Assembly (NCBI GenBank): GCA_028583415.1
Contig: CM053269.1
Coordinates: 43,451,016 to 43,515,015, forward strand
DNA: 64,000 nucleotides
DNA from: Protea cynaroides
Lineage: Eukaryota; Streptophyta; Magnoliopsida; Proteales; Proteaceae
Direction of reading: 5' to 3'
The notes under the pieces are model-generated. The model worked only from the letters and a program-made list of their open reading frames with translations, did no database searches and was not told where the DNA came from. The position numbers and the translations under genes are program-made. This document shows, piece after piece, positions 11,101 through 24,400 of this stretch; the stretch's first letter is position 1, and each line of letters opens with the position of its first letter.

Positions 11101-14100
11101 AACATTTCAAGTGACCCAAATCCTGGGTATGAAATTGTTGCTGTAAATGAGACTTTTTTGCCCAATATATGCACTATCATCTCTAGTAATCACTATGTCA
11201 TCAACAATGAGGAAAATCTTCCTTGTGCCAGACTGACAATAAAATACAGAGTGATCACTTTCACATCGTAACAAACCAAAACTGAAAATAGCCTATGTAA
11301 AGCAACCAAACCCATGCTCGAGGACTGCTACAACCCATATAAAGACCTCTGGAGCTTACACACCATGCCAAACTCCCCTTGAGCAACAAACCCGGGTGGT
11401 TTCTCCAAATAAACCTCTTCATGAAGATCATGTAAAAAAGCATTCTTCACATCAAGCTGGTACAATAGCCAATGATGGGAAGTAGCAAGAGAGATCAAAA
11501 TCCGAACTAAAGCAAGCTTGGCCACCGGAGAAAAAGGGTCCAGATAATTAATGCCATAGACCTATGCATACCTTTGGTGACCAGGCGAGCTTTCAAATGA
11601 GCAAGAGAACCATCAAGGTTCACCTTAACAACATACACCCAACAATAACCAATGGCAAATTTGCCCACAAGTAAAAGGACAAGATACCAAGTGTGATTCT
11701 CTTCCAAGGCCAAAAGGGGTGATTCTCAATAATGGTTAAACAAGAATGAAAGTAGGAAGAGAAACCATATGTGGACACAATGTTTGAAATTGGATGTTGT
11801 GTACAACTTTGAGTTCCCTTATGATGAGCAATACGTATATCAAGGTTAGAACGGGGTATACTTATCTCAGGTGTAGGGTCTACAGACGAAGAAGAGACAG
11901 CAGGGGCGAGAGGTAGAGTTGTGAAAGCACCAAGGCGAACTAAGGCGTTGGAGACCTGACGGAGCGCCTAGGTAACTAAGGCACCCAATTTTCCAAGGTA
12001 TCACAAGGGTGCCTAGGTGCCTAAATGACCCCTTGACAACTATGGCGAGAAGAGCCAGGGGTGCAAGATCTACCCGATGGCAATGGGAGTAAACTTATTG
12101 CATAATCTATGTAGGTAGATCATCATCTAACTCAAACACGACAAATGACCCATCCTAATGTGGTTTGGACTCAAAGAAAGAAACATTGGCAGTGACAAAG
12201 TATTTATTGGACTCTGGTGAATAACAATGATAACCCTTTTTAGTACGTGAACACCCCACAAACAAACACTTGAGAACTTTATGATCCAACTTAGATATAT
12301 ACCAGAATGATGATCACGAATAAAACATACATCTAAATACCCGAGGAGGAAGCACAAATAAAGGGTCAGAGGGAAACCATAAATAATGAGGAATACCACC
12401 ACCCAAAACAGAAAATGTCATACGATTAATAAGATAACATGTAGTTAACACATCCCCCCCTAAAGGACTTAGCCACCTTCATTTCAAAAAGAAGGGACTG
12501 AGTAACCTCCATTAAATGGTGATCTTCCATTCCGCAACACCATTCTATTGTGGGGTGTCAGGAAAGGAAGACTGATGGACCATATCCTGGGCACCCATAA
12601 ACTCAGAAAACTGATCCGAAAAATATTCTTTGGCATTATCACTTCGAAGAACACAAATAGTGGTCTAAAATTGAGTTTGAAAGTAACTCTTGAAATGATG
12701 AACAAATGTAACAAAATACTTGAACCCTTACGTAGATGTGACCGCACAAAGTCTCCATACATCAGAATGAACTAAAGAAAAAGGGTGCGTAGACCACTTA
12801 TTGACCCGAGGAGAATAATTCGCACAGTGGAGCTTCCCAAATTGATAAGACTCACATTCTATATTAGACAATGAACTAAAACGAGGATCAAGCTTTCTCA
12901 AACTTTGAAAAGATGAATGACCCAATAGGCAATGAACTTGATGGGAAGATAGAATACTTGAAAAAAACACGAATCAAGGAAAAAGGTAATGAAATAATTG
13001 TAAGCAACAATAAACTTCCTATCAGATAATAGGATAAACGAAAAGTCAAGTAAATGAAGAACCAAGGATAGGGATAGAGATGGAGTGAGATGAACAATCC
13101 TAGTGTCACTGATTTTGGCCAAAGAGTCATCAGCCAAAGTAACACCAGAGGTGGAAGAATGAAAGGAGAAAAATATAATTGATATGCTGGACATATGATC
13201 AGAAGCACCTGAATCAATGACCAAGGGTCGAGAGGATGAAAGACATGCAATGGCATAACCTATTTGAACAAAAGTAGCAATGAAAGATGAAGAAGGTGTT
13301 AAAGTAAAAAAATGGGATGTAGCGATCTTACTCATCATCAATCATCTTGACCATCTTTCCCTCAGATGGTGCAGGAGGGGTTGGAGGCTCAAAACTGGAG
13401 GCAGAATTGACAACCTACTGTAGTGGTGGTTTGCCATGAAGATTCCAACAAAATCATTGTATATGTCCAAGTTTTCCATAATAAGGACATGTGCGAGCTA
13501 AATCCGAATCATCTGAAGAGGTTGGTGCTCTAGGAAAATAGCCACGGCCACCACCAGAACCAGAAGGACTACCACGATTAGACTGGCAAGAAACAAGAGC
13601 CAAACTATCCACAGGAGTCCCGTCACAGGTACTATCACTAGAAACTTGTAACACATGAGAAAAAATATCCGCCAAAGAGGCCACTATAGCACTCCCAAGA
13701 ATCTGAGAATGAATTGCTTCATAATCGGGTCTAAGACCACCCAAGAAACCCATAATTGCCAACTGATCTCATTGATCCTGCGTCTTTTGAACATCAGCAA
13801 TAATAGGAAGTAGGAATTCAATTCCTTATACATCCGTTTGAAACCAGCAAAATCCTAGGTGAGAGGACGACCCTTTCGATGCACCCGATAAAATTCATGT
13901 GTTACCTTATAAATTCGAAGCGGATTATTGTGACCTGAATATAAGACATGCAGATAATCCCACAACCCATTGACAATATCAATAAGTGTAACAAGGCCCA
14001 CAATCGAATTATCCATAGAGTTTAATAACTGTCCCAAAATAAGGACATCAACAGTGGCCCATGTGGTGTCTATGCTAGACTTTATCTGAGTTAAGTGACC

Positions 14101-17100
14101 CTGTCGATCCCGTCCTATCAAAACAAGCTTAACAATTTTCTAGCATTGCTAGAAATTGTTAAGTCCTTCCAATTTCTTATTTGTAATTCGAAGGGAGGAA
14201 GACATTTCAACCACAATAGTCTTGGACTCGGTCATTGTTCTCAACTTTTTACAAACAGTTCAGCCAACAGAGAGAAAAAAAAGGAACTTCCAAAAAAAAT
14301 CAAAACCTCAAATATCAGAAAATCGACTTGAATACTCAGTTCAGCCAACCAGAAAGCATAGAACAGTAACTTCAACAAAAAAAAAAAAAATTTGATTGTA
14401 ATGCTCTGTTCAGCCACTCGAGAGACATAAGCACTTCACAAAAAGGAGTCAGAATACTCGATTCAGCCAACCGAAAGGTAAAAACAATCACCAAATAAAA
14501 ATTGATTGCAGAAAATCGATATCAAGCATAATGCTAGAATTTCACTGCCACAAAATCGATGCCATGAGTCAGATAAGGATTCAAATTTCGGTTTCATGCC
14601 TGGTTTTGGCCAAGCCAAAAACCAAAATTTCGGCCATTTCGGCAAATGGCCAAAATTTTGCCGAAACCAAGTAAAAAAAAAAAAATCAGATTTCAAACTT
14701 GGTTTCGATGGCAAAAAAAATTATTTTTGAGTCCAATTTTTTTCTGTAATGCAATTTTAACCTTTTTAACGTATCAATTGATCATTTACCAAAAAAAAAA
14801 AAAAAATCAGAAATGGTATTTCTATGTCTACATCATATCATGCTAATGTACATAATGAGTGAGAAGGTAGTAAATTAGAAACAAAGTAACAAACTAATAT
14901 TAAATAACTTATATTGTTATTAGTTATTACAACATTCCAAAACATTCGTTAATTATCAATTACATAGAATAAGGAAATCCACTCAAATCACGATGAGTTT
15001 TGTGGCGCATTTAATCCCCGAGCCTGAAACCACTGCTATTGCCAATAAAGGTTCTCTCATTTCATCACATTTGCGTTTCATTCATAGACTTTACAAACAA
15101 ATTTATAAGAAAAAAATAGTTTAGGGAAGAAATGGTAACTTTTTTGCTTCAAATCCTAAATGACTTAATGAAACAAAGTTCAAGCACCTTGGAGTGCGAG
15201 GATATGATGGAAGATGAGAAGAAAAATGGAAGAAATGTAAAAATTTTGGAAGAAAATAAAATTTGGTTGAAATTAGCCTCTTTGGGTCGAAATATGGTCG
15301 AAATTGACCAAAATCTATTGAAATCTACTGAAATTGATTGAAATCTACCGAACGGTTTGGCCAAAAACCGAAACATTTCATCCGAAATCGAAAATTTCAA
15401 CCGAAATTTGGAAATATGGAGATAAACCATCAATGCCATAAAATCAATACTATTAATCGAAGTTACCACCAGAAAAAGACCATCATAGAATTGATATTAA
15501 CTATCCATATCACCTCCCAAAAAATTGATTTATAAAAAACGATATCATTAATCGATTTACTCCACACTGTTAAAACCGAAAATATGAGGTGAATACACCT
15601 CCTCTTACTTTAGAGATGCAACGTTAAAATCAAATGGACAATCAATCGATACTTTGAGTGTTGTAGGTAGTATTAAACAAGATCTAAGGAGATGTGACAG
15701 TTCCTAAAGACCTTGCTTTGATACCATGTAAGTTCTAGAGGGAAAATAAGAACAATTGAGAGAAAAGAAACGTAGAAAAGGAGAGGCTACTGCAACTTTA
15801 GGAACCTCAACAATTGTGTTGAGATCCCCTAAACCATCCATTAAATATAATATAGAGATAATAACCCTAGAAGGGCAATAAAGGAACCAAAGGACAAAAA
15901 TAAAGAGAGGGGAGAGGCTTTACCGCCATCGGGACTAGGAGCTAATCCCATAGTTGTCAAGGCGACAAGGCGATCCAAGGCGTTTGAGGCCATCCTGGGC
16001 GCCTAGGCGACCAAGGCGTTCCCAGTGTATTTTTTTTATTTTTAAAATATTAATGTTATATTTCAACATTTTTATACCTATTTCACATGTTAATTTGGAA
16101 AAAAGACATCCAAAATAATAACATGTAGTGTGGACCTAAGTTTACAAGTATACGCTGAGACCTAGTATTGTGTCTAGAGTTAAGTAGGCAACACTTATTT
16201 ATGGCTGACACTTGGGATTGTGTCTAGAGTTAAGTAGGTAGCACTTACGTAGTAAATGTTTATTTAATTTTAAAGAAACATTTACTTAAGATATTATTCA
16301 TAAATAAGCGAACATCCCCCCAATTTAAATCCAATAAAAATAATCTAAAATTCAAATTCCAAAAGTATAAGAAGTCAATTTTCCAGCTTAAGAACAAAAA
16401 ACCGGATTTTTGGATATAGGGGTGATTTTCAATTTCTAAATGCTAAGCTTTTACCCAAATCTAAAAATTTCATAAATCTTTTATAGTAAAGCATCACTAA
16501 AAACCAAGAGTGCGTCAAAATAATCTCTTGCTTTGATGTCCAAATTTTTTTTTTTCATCCAAGGTAACTTTAAACAGCATTCGCGTACTTCTAACAAGGT
16601 TTGCCCCAAACATAATTCCTTCAACATAACTTGGATTCAAGCAATCTCGGATTTGTTGCAAAGTTAATGCAATCAGTTTTTCAATAAATTTATGATTGCT
16701 TGAATCCGAGTTATTATGAAGGAGTTACACTCCAGTCAAACCTTATTCAGAGATGCGAATGCTGTTTAAACTTTAAAGTCATCTGAATGGAAATAATTTT
16801 TTCAGCATTAAAGCAAGAGATTATTTTGGTGCACTTTTGGTTTTTAGTGATGCTTTACTATAATAAAATTTATGGAATTTTTAGATTTGGAAAAAAGCCA
16901 ACCATTTAAAAATTAAAAATCGCCCCCGCACCCAAAAATCAATTTTTGTTCTTGAACTGGAGGGTTGACTTTTCATTCTTTTGGATTTTGAATTTTAAAC
17001 TATTTTTATTGGATTCAAATGGGGGGTGTTTGCTTATTTATGAATAATATCTTAAGTAAATGAATATTTACTTAAATGATATTAGTCATAAATAAGTATT

Positions 17101-18356
17101 GCCTAATAAATGTCGATCTTGTATAATTCATTCATCCAAAAAAAATGTTGATCTTGTGTAGCCTAATAAGTGTTGTTCCTATGTACTGTTCCTGCCTTTG
17201 GAGTGAAAACCTTATCGAGTTTGGGTTGAAACCTGTCAAAATAGACATGTTTCCATCGAAACTCAGATTTTTATAAGGCTAGGTGGACCAAAACCAAGTC
17301 AAAACCAACCTGGTCGAGTTGGACCAGGTTTCGATTGAAACCTGGTACTTGTCAGTACTGACCTAAAGTTTAGTCTCGACCTTGGTCAAAACCGAGTTGT
17401 GTCAGTCGAAACCATTGGTTTTGATCAGCACCTCAAACCATGATTCTAGTTTAATGACCATTTGTACCATGGAGGAGGCACACTATCGAACCATGTATTT
17501 CTATGTGTGCTTAGTATTCCTTTACTCTTTTATGTTGATGTATGTTTGTGGAGGATATAAATATATGTATGTACACATCTGCTAGACCTGGCTACATGGT
17601 TGCGAGGTATTGTGCTATGTGTATGTGTTGTGTATTGTTGTTATGAACCTGAGTGCCTGAGAAGACAGCACGACAGTTGATAGACCAGTTGAGTTCTAAG
17701 CAACAGAAGACACCGAGTGAGCCATTGTGTTCAACAGTTAAAGTGAAAAGGAAAAAAAAGAAGATATGCAAAAGTATGTCATAAATTAAACCTTACCGGC
17801 ATAGGAACTGGAACTTCGTTGTGCAGTACTTGCACAAAGTACTTGCTAGAATTGTTGGCTGGACAGCTGTGCAAAACCAGCATATTGTTGCCAGCAAAAG
17901 GTGCCACTATGCTACCCTTCCAGTTTCTTTTCTGGGGGGGTTTGGGAGGTAGTTCCAAAGGTTGTTCCCTTTGTATTCGTTCAAATTCTGGAAATTCAGT
18001 GAATAACACCGATTAGGTAGAGAAGGAAATTGAGAGAAACTTGTCATTGAGAAAGAAAATAGAGAAGCAACAGTAACAACAACAAATAAAGCAAACTTTT
18101 TTCACAAACTAGATTTCTGGAAACTGAAACACAACTCAACGGAGAGGTGGTTCTAGTTATGTTTGTATTATACGAGAGAGCCAGAAATGTCAAAAGGATA
18201 AAATCTCACCCGATCCCTCAAGAAAGAGTCCTAGCAAACAAGAGAATGGTACAACTGTCTCAGCATGTGCAAAACGAAGCCTTGCCTTCTCATAAGTGCC
18301 TGGTATGAGGTTTTCTGAAGCATACAAGAGACCGGATTATCAGCCATACAAAGCAA

Positions 18357-18407
<51 letters not shown>

Positions 18408-21400
18408 TTGCAGGCCCTTGATTATGGCATCTTTATTTATTATGATACATCCAAATTCCCAATATTAAATTCTTCTCATTGTTGATTTTGCGAGAAATTT
18501 TGCCAATCATGCAAAAGGTAGACCATCTAATGGTGAGGGAGAAAAGTAGTCCCACTGATATTGCAATGAATTGTACAAGTTACATGAAGCAAACTTTGAA
18601 ATTTACAAATTCCGCAAATTTAGAAGCGCCTAGCCTTGATGTCCCAAATGTCTTGCATGTGGAATCACTGTTTGGGCTGAAATTTAGTGGGCATCTTGTC
18701 CATGCCATCATCTATTCATTTGGTATCATTCTTTATCAAGAAAAAAGAAAAAGAAAAGATTTATCATTCTCCTAGTCAGTTAAAATTTGTTGTTCAGCTG
18801 TTGATCATGGGAGGCAATGGTTTGGTTATCAATCCTGTTGGTTCCATGCCATCAGCTATTCATTTGGTATCATTCTTCACCAAGAAAAATAAAATAAAAA
18901 GAAAGAAATTTGTTATCATTCTCCTAGTCACTTAAAATTTGTCGTTCAAACCCTGTTGTTGGTCAAGGGGAAGCAATGGTTTGATTGCATTGACCACTGA
19001 GGATAAGAACTACACACCCTTTGAACAAGCTATTACAAAAGTTGCCTCGCATTAAAACCTCGAGTATTTTTTTAGCCGGAGAGTTGATGCAGTTCGACCT
19101 ACCCTAAGGGGAACAAGCCATGGCGCTGGTGGGTCCACTATTAGGGCTCCTTCTATTTTGAGCTATTGGGCTTGTTTTTTGATTTATTTTGTTTAAGTAG
19201 AGTGGGCTTAAGTTTTTGTTTAATTCTTTTATGTTCTTTTAATTCTATGGCCCATTAGTGATGCAGTTCAGGAGTACCAACAGTTACTGGGCAGCAGGGG
19301 CCGATATAGCGGTCAACCCCCTCTAAAGAGGCTGATATTTTCCAAGAGCACCAATTGAGGAGAGAGGTAAGCAGGAGTCGACCCTTGAAAGCGGTCGATC
19401 TGTTGGGCAGAAAGGTCGACCAGTGCCGTAAACTGATGCTGCTTGATATTTGGATTTTGTTCCTATTTAGTTGTTTCTTTGGATTGTTTCTATGTTTTAG
19501 CTTCTCTTCTTTGTTAAGCTACTAGTACAAGATTTATTTCATCTTTGGTTTTAGTTAGGAGAACTAGTTAGGGGAGAATATTCAGTTTCAATTTTCTAGC
19601 AAAATTTGAGTTACTTTCTATGATTTTTGACAAATTTGCCTCTAACAGTTTCTCATTTAAATTCACCATGGAGATAAGAGTAGGGAAAATATAATATGAG
19701 AACCTGACAAAATTCACTAAACCTTGTGAATATTCTCAAGATCCAATACAAAAACAAAAGCACAGTTGCACAGAATATAGCCTGTAAAACATGGCATTAA
19801 CAGCTTTTCAGGTCATAAATCTTAAGATTTATCACAATGAAAAGGGAAGAAGAGAGGACTCTGAAAAAAATATGGGTAACCACTAGGACCCAGCCAATAA
19901 ACCAGCTATCAAATCATTTAGAATCAGGCTGAAATTCCATACCAAGCCAGATCTGTAAGTAAATGGTTAATCCAACCCTCCATATTGGGCCAGGTATGGA
20001 AAGTGCAGCCTAAGCATATTCACAGTAGGATGGGCTCAGACCAGCCAGAATTTCACACTCAAGCAAATAAGTTTAAGTCTTTTATTTGTTTGGCGAGGAA
20101 ACAATTATAGGGGTTAAAAAAAAGGACCTTTATTCATCCAATAGAATTGATTAACAACATCAGCCCTTCATGTGGCTCAAATCAAGCCACCCATGTTAGG
20201 CATATTAGGAGTGGCTCTATGTGATCGAGGAGCCCACACCCACAGGGATTTGATTGTAATAGAATCTGGTGGTGTTGATGAGTTTTGCTTCAGTCAAAAG
20301 CCACTTTCAAGGCACTTTTAGGACTTGTTTTGAGTACCGGATAGGGGTGCAGGCACTCTATTTCATGAATCTACCACATGGCAAGTGGATGACAATGATG
20401 ACCATCACTAGCACATCCTACATTTAACAAAAACCGATTCTTGTATGTGTTTCCTTTACAAGATAATACAGGATATGTCATACAATAGAATATGGCAGCT
20501 ATAATCAGGGCAGGACACAGCCAGAAGCCCTTCTGGCTTTGTCAGATTACCTGCCATGATGTAGTTCTGTTTCTGCTCAAGCCTGAAATTCTGTAGACAC
20601 AGCATCACAATCATTTAGTGATGGGTCAATTCCCAATCCAATCTGAATTCACCATATGTGAATATAATGCTTTGAAAATTGGTTAAAAATTCTGTTTGAA
20701 GAATGAGGACAGTTGAAAAAACAGGGGAAAGCCCAATATAAGGTGGACCATACAATTGAGACATGTGACCTATCCAGGGACTTCCCATACATCCAACAGA
20801 AGGACCAAATTATCAGTCCACATGAATGAAATAGACACCACGGCCTGAAGCCAGCTACTTTTTTCCATAAAATGTTAACCTAAGAGCAAAAATCTAGTGT
20901 AGTTTCAGGTCAGCTGTCTCATGTTATTCAGGTGAGGCCCCATTATACTCAGGTCAGGTCAACTCAAGCCAAACTTCAGTCCATGCCTAAAAAATTGGCT
21001 GTCTGTGAACCCCACCCATGAAATAAATAAAACCTTAAGGCTATTTTGAAACCAATTTGCCCAGTTTCAGTCTATCTAACCTAAGAAAATAGTAAAATAG
21101 TGTTGGTTATTCACCCCCCACCCCCAACCAAAAAAAAAAAAAAAAAAAGATGAAGAAGAAGAAAATAGTGGTTGGTCTACAGGCTGGGACACCATTTTTT
21201 TGGTATAAAACTCCCCAAAAGCACTGTTCTGGTTGCTCTACTCAAAGCTATCCATTTATATTCAGAGGTCACTATGAAAAATATCAGATTATTCTAGACA
21301 TCTAGTTACCTTCTTTAGAGTTAATAGCTTGCTCCATGGACTGAACAACATCTTCAAGTAATGGCACTCCCATACGATAATTTATTGATTTACCGTAACC

Positions 21401-24400
21401 CTTCAGTATATAAACCTCTAGATCATCTGTCCACTCCAGTAAAGTAATCTGTACATGCACAGTATCTCCCAATGTAAGGATTAGACATCCAACAAACAGA
21501 GAACAATTCGTTAAATCAGATAATTCGCAAGCATTATCAGAGGTCAATAAAACATTTAAATGAATAATGTTACAAGAATAGTTTTTTTTTTTTTTTGGGT
21601 GGGGGGGGGGGGGGGGGGGGGGGGGGGTAGGGGGGGCATAGGGTAGTGAAATCCCAATTCTAGTTGGATTACAACAACGATCAGCTCTAAGCCCATATTT
21701 GTTCACATTAATCATAGACAAGGTTTGCAAACTCGAGTCTCGACCAGGCCCAGCATCTTGTTCGAGACGGTGCATTTTTTGCTCATCAATCTCGTGTGAC
21801 CATCTCATGGGCCAAATGGGCATTGTAAGGTCCCATACTTCAGATAGACCTTATTATATCCCATATAAACGTAAGTCAACCCTTAGTTTGTAATAATAAC
21901 CACACCTATTGGTATAATGCTTACAATCTTACAGGTTCAACACTTGTTTATATTGCTTACAGCACTCAACACTTATTTATGACTAATATAATTTAAGTAA
22001 ATGTTTATTAACTTAAGATATTATTCATAAAGAAGCAAACACCCCCCATTTGAAAGTTGAAAATTGGATTCAAGCAATGTTAGATTTGTTGAAAAGCTTT
22101 AGCTTGAATCTGAGTTATATTGAAGGAGTTACGCTCCTATTAAAAATTATTCGGAGTACGCGAATGCTGTCATCTAAATGAAAATAATTTTTTGGGCACC
22201 AAAACAAATGATTATTTTAGCATTGTTTTGGTGATGTTTACAACGATAAGATTTATGGAATTTTTAGATTGTAGAAAATCCCTAACATTTGAAATTAGAA
22301 AATTGCCCTTTTTACCATAAATCTTTTTGGAACTTGAATTTTAGACTATTTTTATTGGATTAAATTTTTTTTTTTTTTTTTGGGGGGGGGGTGTACGCTT
22401 AGTTATGAATAAAATCTTAAGTAAATGAAATATAAAAGTAATAAACATTTACTTAAATGATATTAGTCATAAATAAGTGATGAGTGTTGTATATTGTTCC
22501 CTGAACTATTCTATGCAAGTCATAAGGCCTCAGTTGGTCAGTCCAATACAAAACAAAACAAAAAAAATCATGTTTCAGTCAAGAAAAACAGGTCTAGTCT
22601 ACCGAGATTCGGTCGAGAAACTGTACACTTAAGGTCTCGGGTGTGTTTTCGTCTCAACCAAATCGAGATTACCAAAATATTTGAGCCTAGATTTCAAACC
22701 ATATTCATAGATGAGCTGACTAGAGACATTCATGATCAAATCCCTTGGTGAATGTTTTTTGCTGATGACTATGTTTTGGTGGAGAAACAAAAGCAGTGGT
22801 AAATGCAAAGTTGAAATTATGGAGATGAACCTTGGAACCAAAAGATTTTAAGATAAGTAGAACAAAAATGGCATGTATGGTGTGTAACTTTAGTAACAAT
22901 AGGATTGAAAGTGTGACAAATTAACGATGTAAGGAAAGGTATGAGTAGAAGGTGAGACTATCTAAGAGGGTTTTGGAACGTGGGTACCGACACCGTCCTC
23001 CAACATCTGGCCATGGCTGAGCCCATGTAGGCATTCCCGCCTCTCCCTGTCAGTGGAGGGAGTGCTTGTTTGCTGGATTCAGGTGATGGAGTTCTGGCTA
23101 GAAATGTTTGTGCTCCTGTGACTAGCTTGGATGCAAATGTGTCCAAAACCCGGGAAGATGGAGAAGTTAGGAGAGAACAGTTTGCAGGGAATTCTGAGAA
23201 ACCTAAGGAGACCAATAGAAGTGCGGCCCAAGGTGGTGTCGGCCAGGTGGCCATGTGATGATATGGCAATGGTGTGGGCCAGGTGGCCCAAGTGCTGAGG
23301 TGACAGCCGAGGCATGCAGCAGCCATGGCCGCACGCACTTGTATGCCCACAAGTTATTCAACGTAATGTCTCAAAGACGGCAAAAAACAAATCACCCATG
23401 ATAAGTTTACTGAGACCATAGGGGCTTGTTTGTAAAACCAAAAGTTGAGGGGCCTAAATGCATTATGGTCAAGGGCTTATTTGCAATTATGAAGAATTGT
23501 ATGGATCTTTCCATAATTTTCCAAGGAGTATTCGAAATTTTAGAGTCAGAGGGACTTTTTTGTAAATATGAAAAGTTCAGGAATATTACGATCTATCGGC
23601 TCACAATGATCCATGTCATCATGAGCTGGCTCGTGACACGCCGTAACATTACGAGATTCCAAATGGAGCTCATCCAAGCCTTCCCCTTGCCCGATCCGAC
23701 AGCCAAACTTCAATTGAGCTTTTGGAGCTCATTCTAAATTCAAATGGAACCCAGTTTTTTTTTTTCCACACCTCCAGAATTCGAAGCTCTACACACCAGA
23801 ATGCAAGAGAGTGCTTTTGGAGCCAGGATACCCCTGCTTCTCAAGAAAAATCTTTTAGGGGTCGTTGAACTTAGATTTTGAGCATTCAAGTAATCAAGTT
23901 CTTCACCAACTGTTCTTGATAGCATTCCAGCTCCATGGAAGGCCATTGAAGACTTATGAAGAGTTGTTGGGCATAATTGAAATCTTGAGAGCTTCATTGA
24001 AGGTTGACAATGTGAGCCTAAGAAAGAAAAGAAGAAAAGAAGAAAAGAGGAAGAAGAGAGAAGAGAGAAGAGAGAGAAGGAAGTGATAATAAGGATGAAG
24101 AAGAAGGAAGCAAACCTAGGTTTGTTCCTATGTTGCTTCAAGAACTAGGGGTGACGATTCAGATTAAGGACTTCATTGAGGCTCTACTCTCTAGTTGTGA
24201 CAAGTAACAGCATCAACATCATCTTTGGTGGTGTATTTTATAGGCTATAGGTGTTCGATAAAATGTCTGTGAAAGTACATGTATTGTAATTGGGTTTGAG
24301 GATTTGCATTATTGTGCTATTGAAGCAGATATGACACCAAACTGGGCTGAATTTAGTGGAAATAAGTCTTGGGTTGGGTTATATGTATGTTGGGCCTTTG

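Larger units (their letters stand above)
10023..15948 (-). mobile_element. Degraded Ty1/copia retrotransposon in intron 9
   Basis: Direct repeats at 10023-10280 and 15727-15948 are its LTRs. On the minus strand the primer-binding site TGGTATCAAAGC (15726-15715, initiator Met tRNA type) follows the 5' LTR, and a G-rich polypurine tract (10281-10297) precedes the 3' LTR. Between them, in minus-strand order, are gag (14121-13454, with a CPYYGKLGH knuckle remnant), protease (DSGASDHM near 13200), GAG-pre-integrase/integrase fragments (12970-12484), reverse transcriptase (DVKNAFLHDLHEEVYLEKPP near 11430; IVDD near 11190) and RNase H (LWCDNQVA near 10520). The frame is broken in many places, so it is dead. 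A 131-bp MITE and at least one other repeat inserted later, and the 5' LTR end is lost at a fold-back element. Confidence 0.88.

Noticed and set aside
10784..11713. Short copia open frames as separate genes
   Set aside because: They are pieces of one degraded reverse transcriptase on the minus strand, split by frame shifts.
21302..21823. 173-aa minus-strand open frame as a single-exon gene
   Set aside because: Only 21310-21448 matches the phosphatase family; the upstream part runs through the poly-G/poly-T tract and is intron.
22958..23350. GC-rich open frames on both strands
   Set aside because: Overlapping frames on both strands reflect high GC; the region adjoins a LINE fragment and is more likely its tail than a gene.
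23740..24141. 133-aa minus-strand open frame in MINPP intron 6
   Set aside because: Low-complexity F/S/L stretch opposite a GAAGAG-rich tract; no recognised domain.
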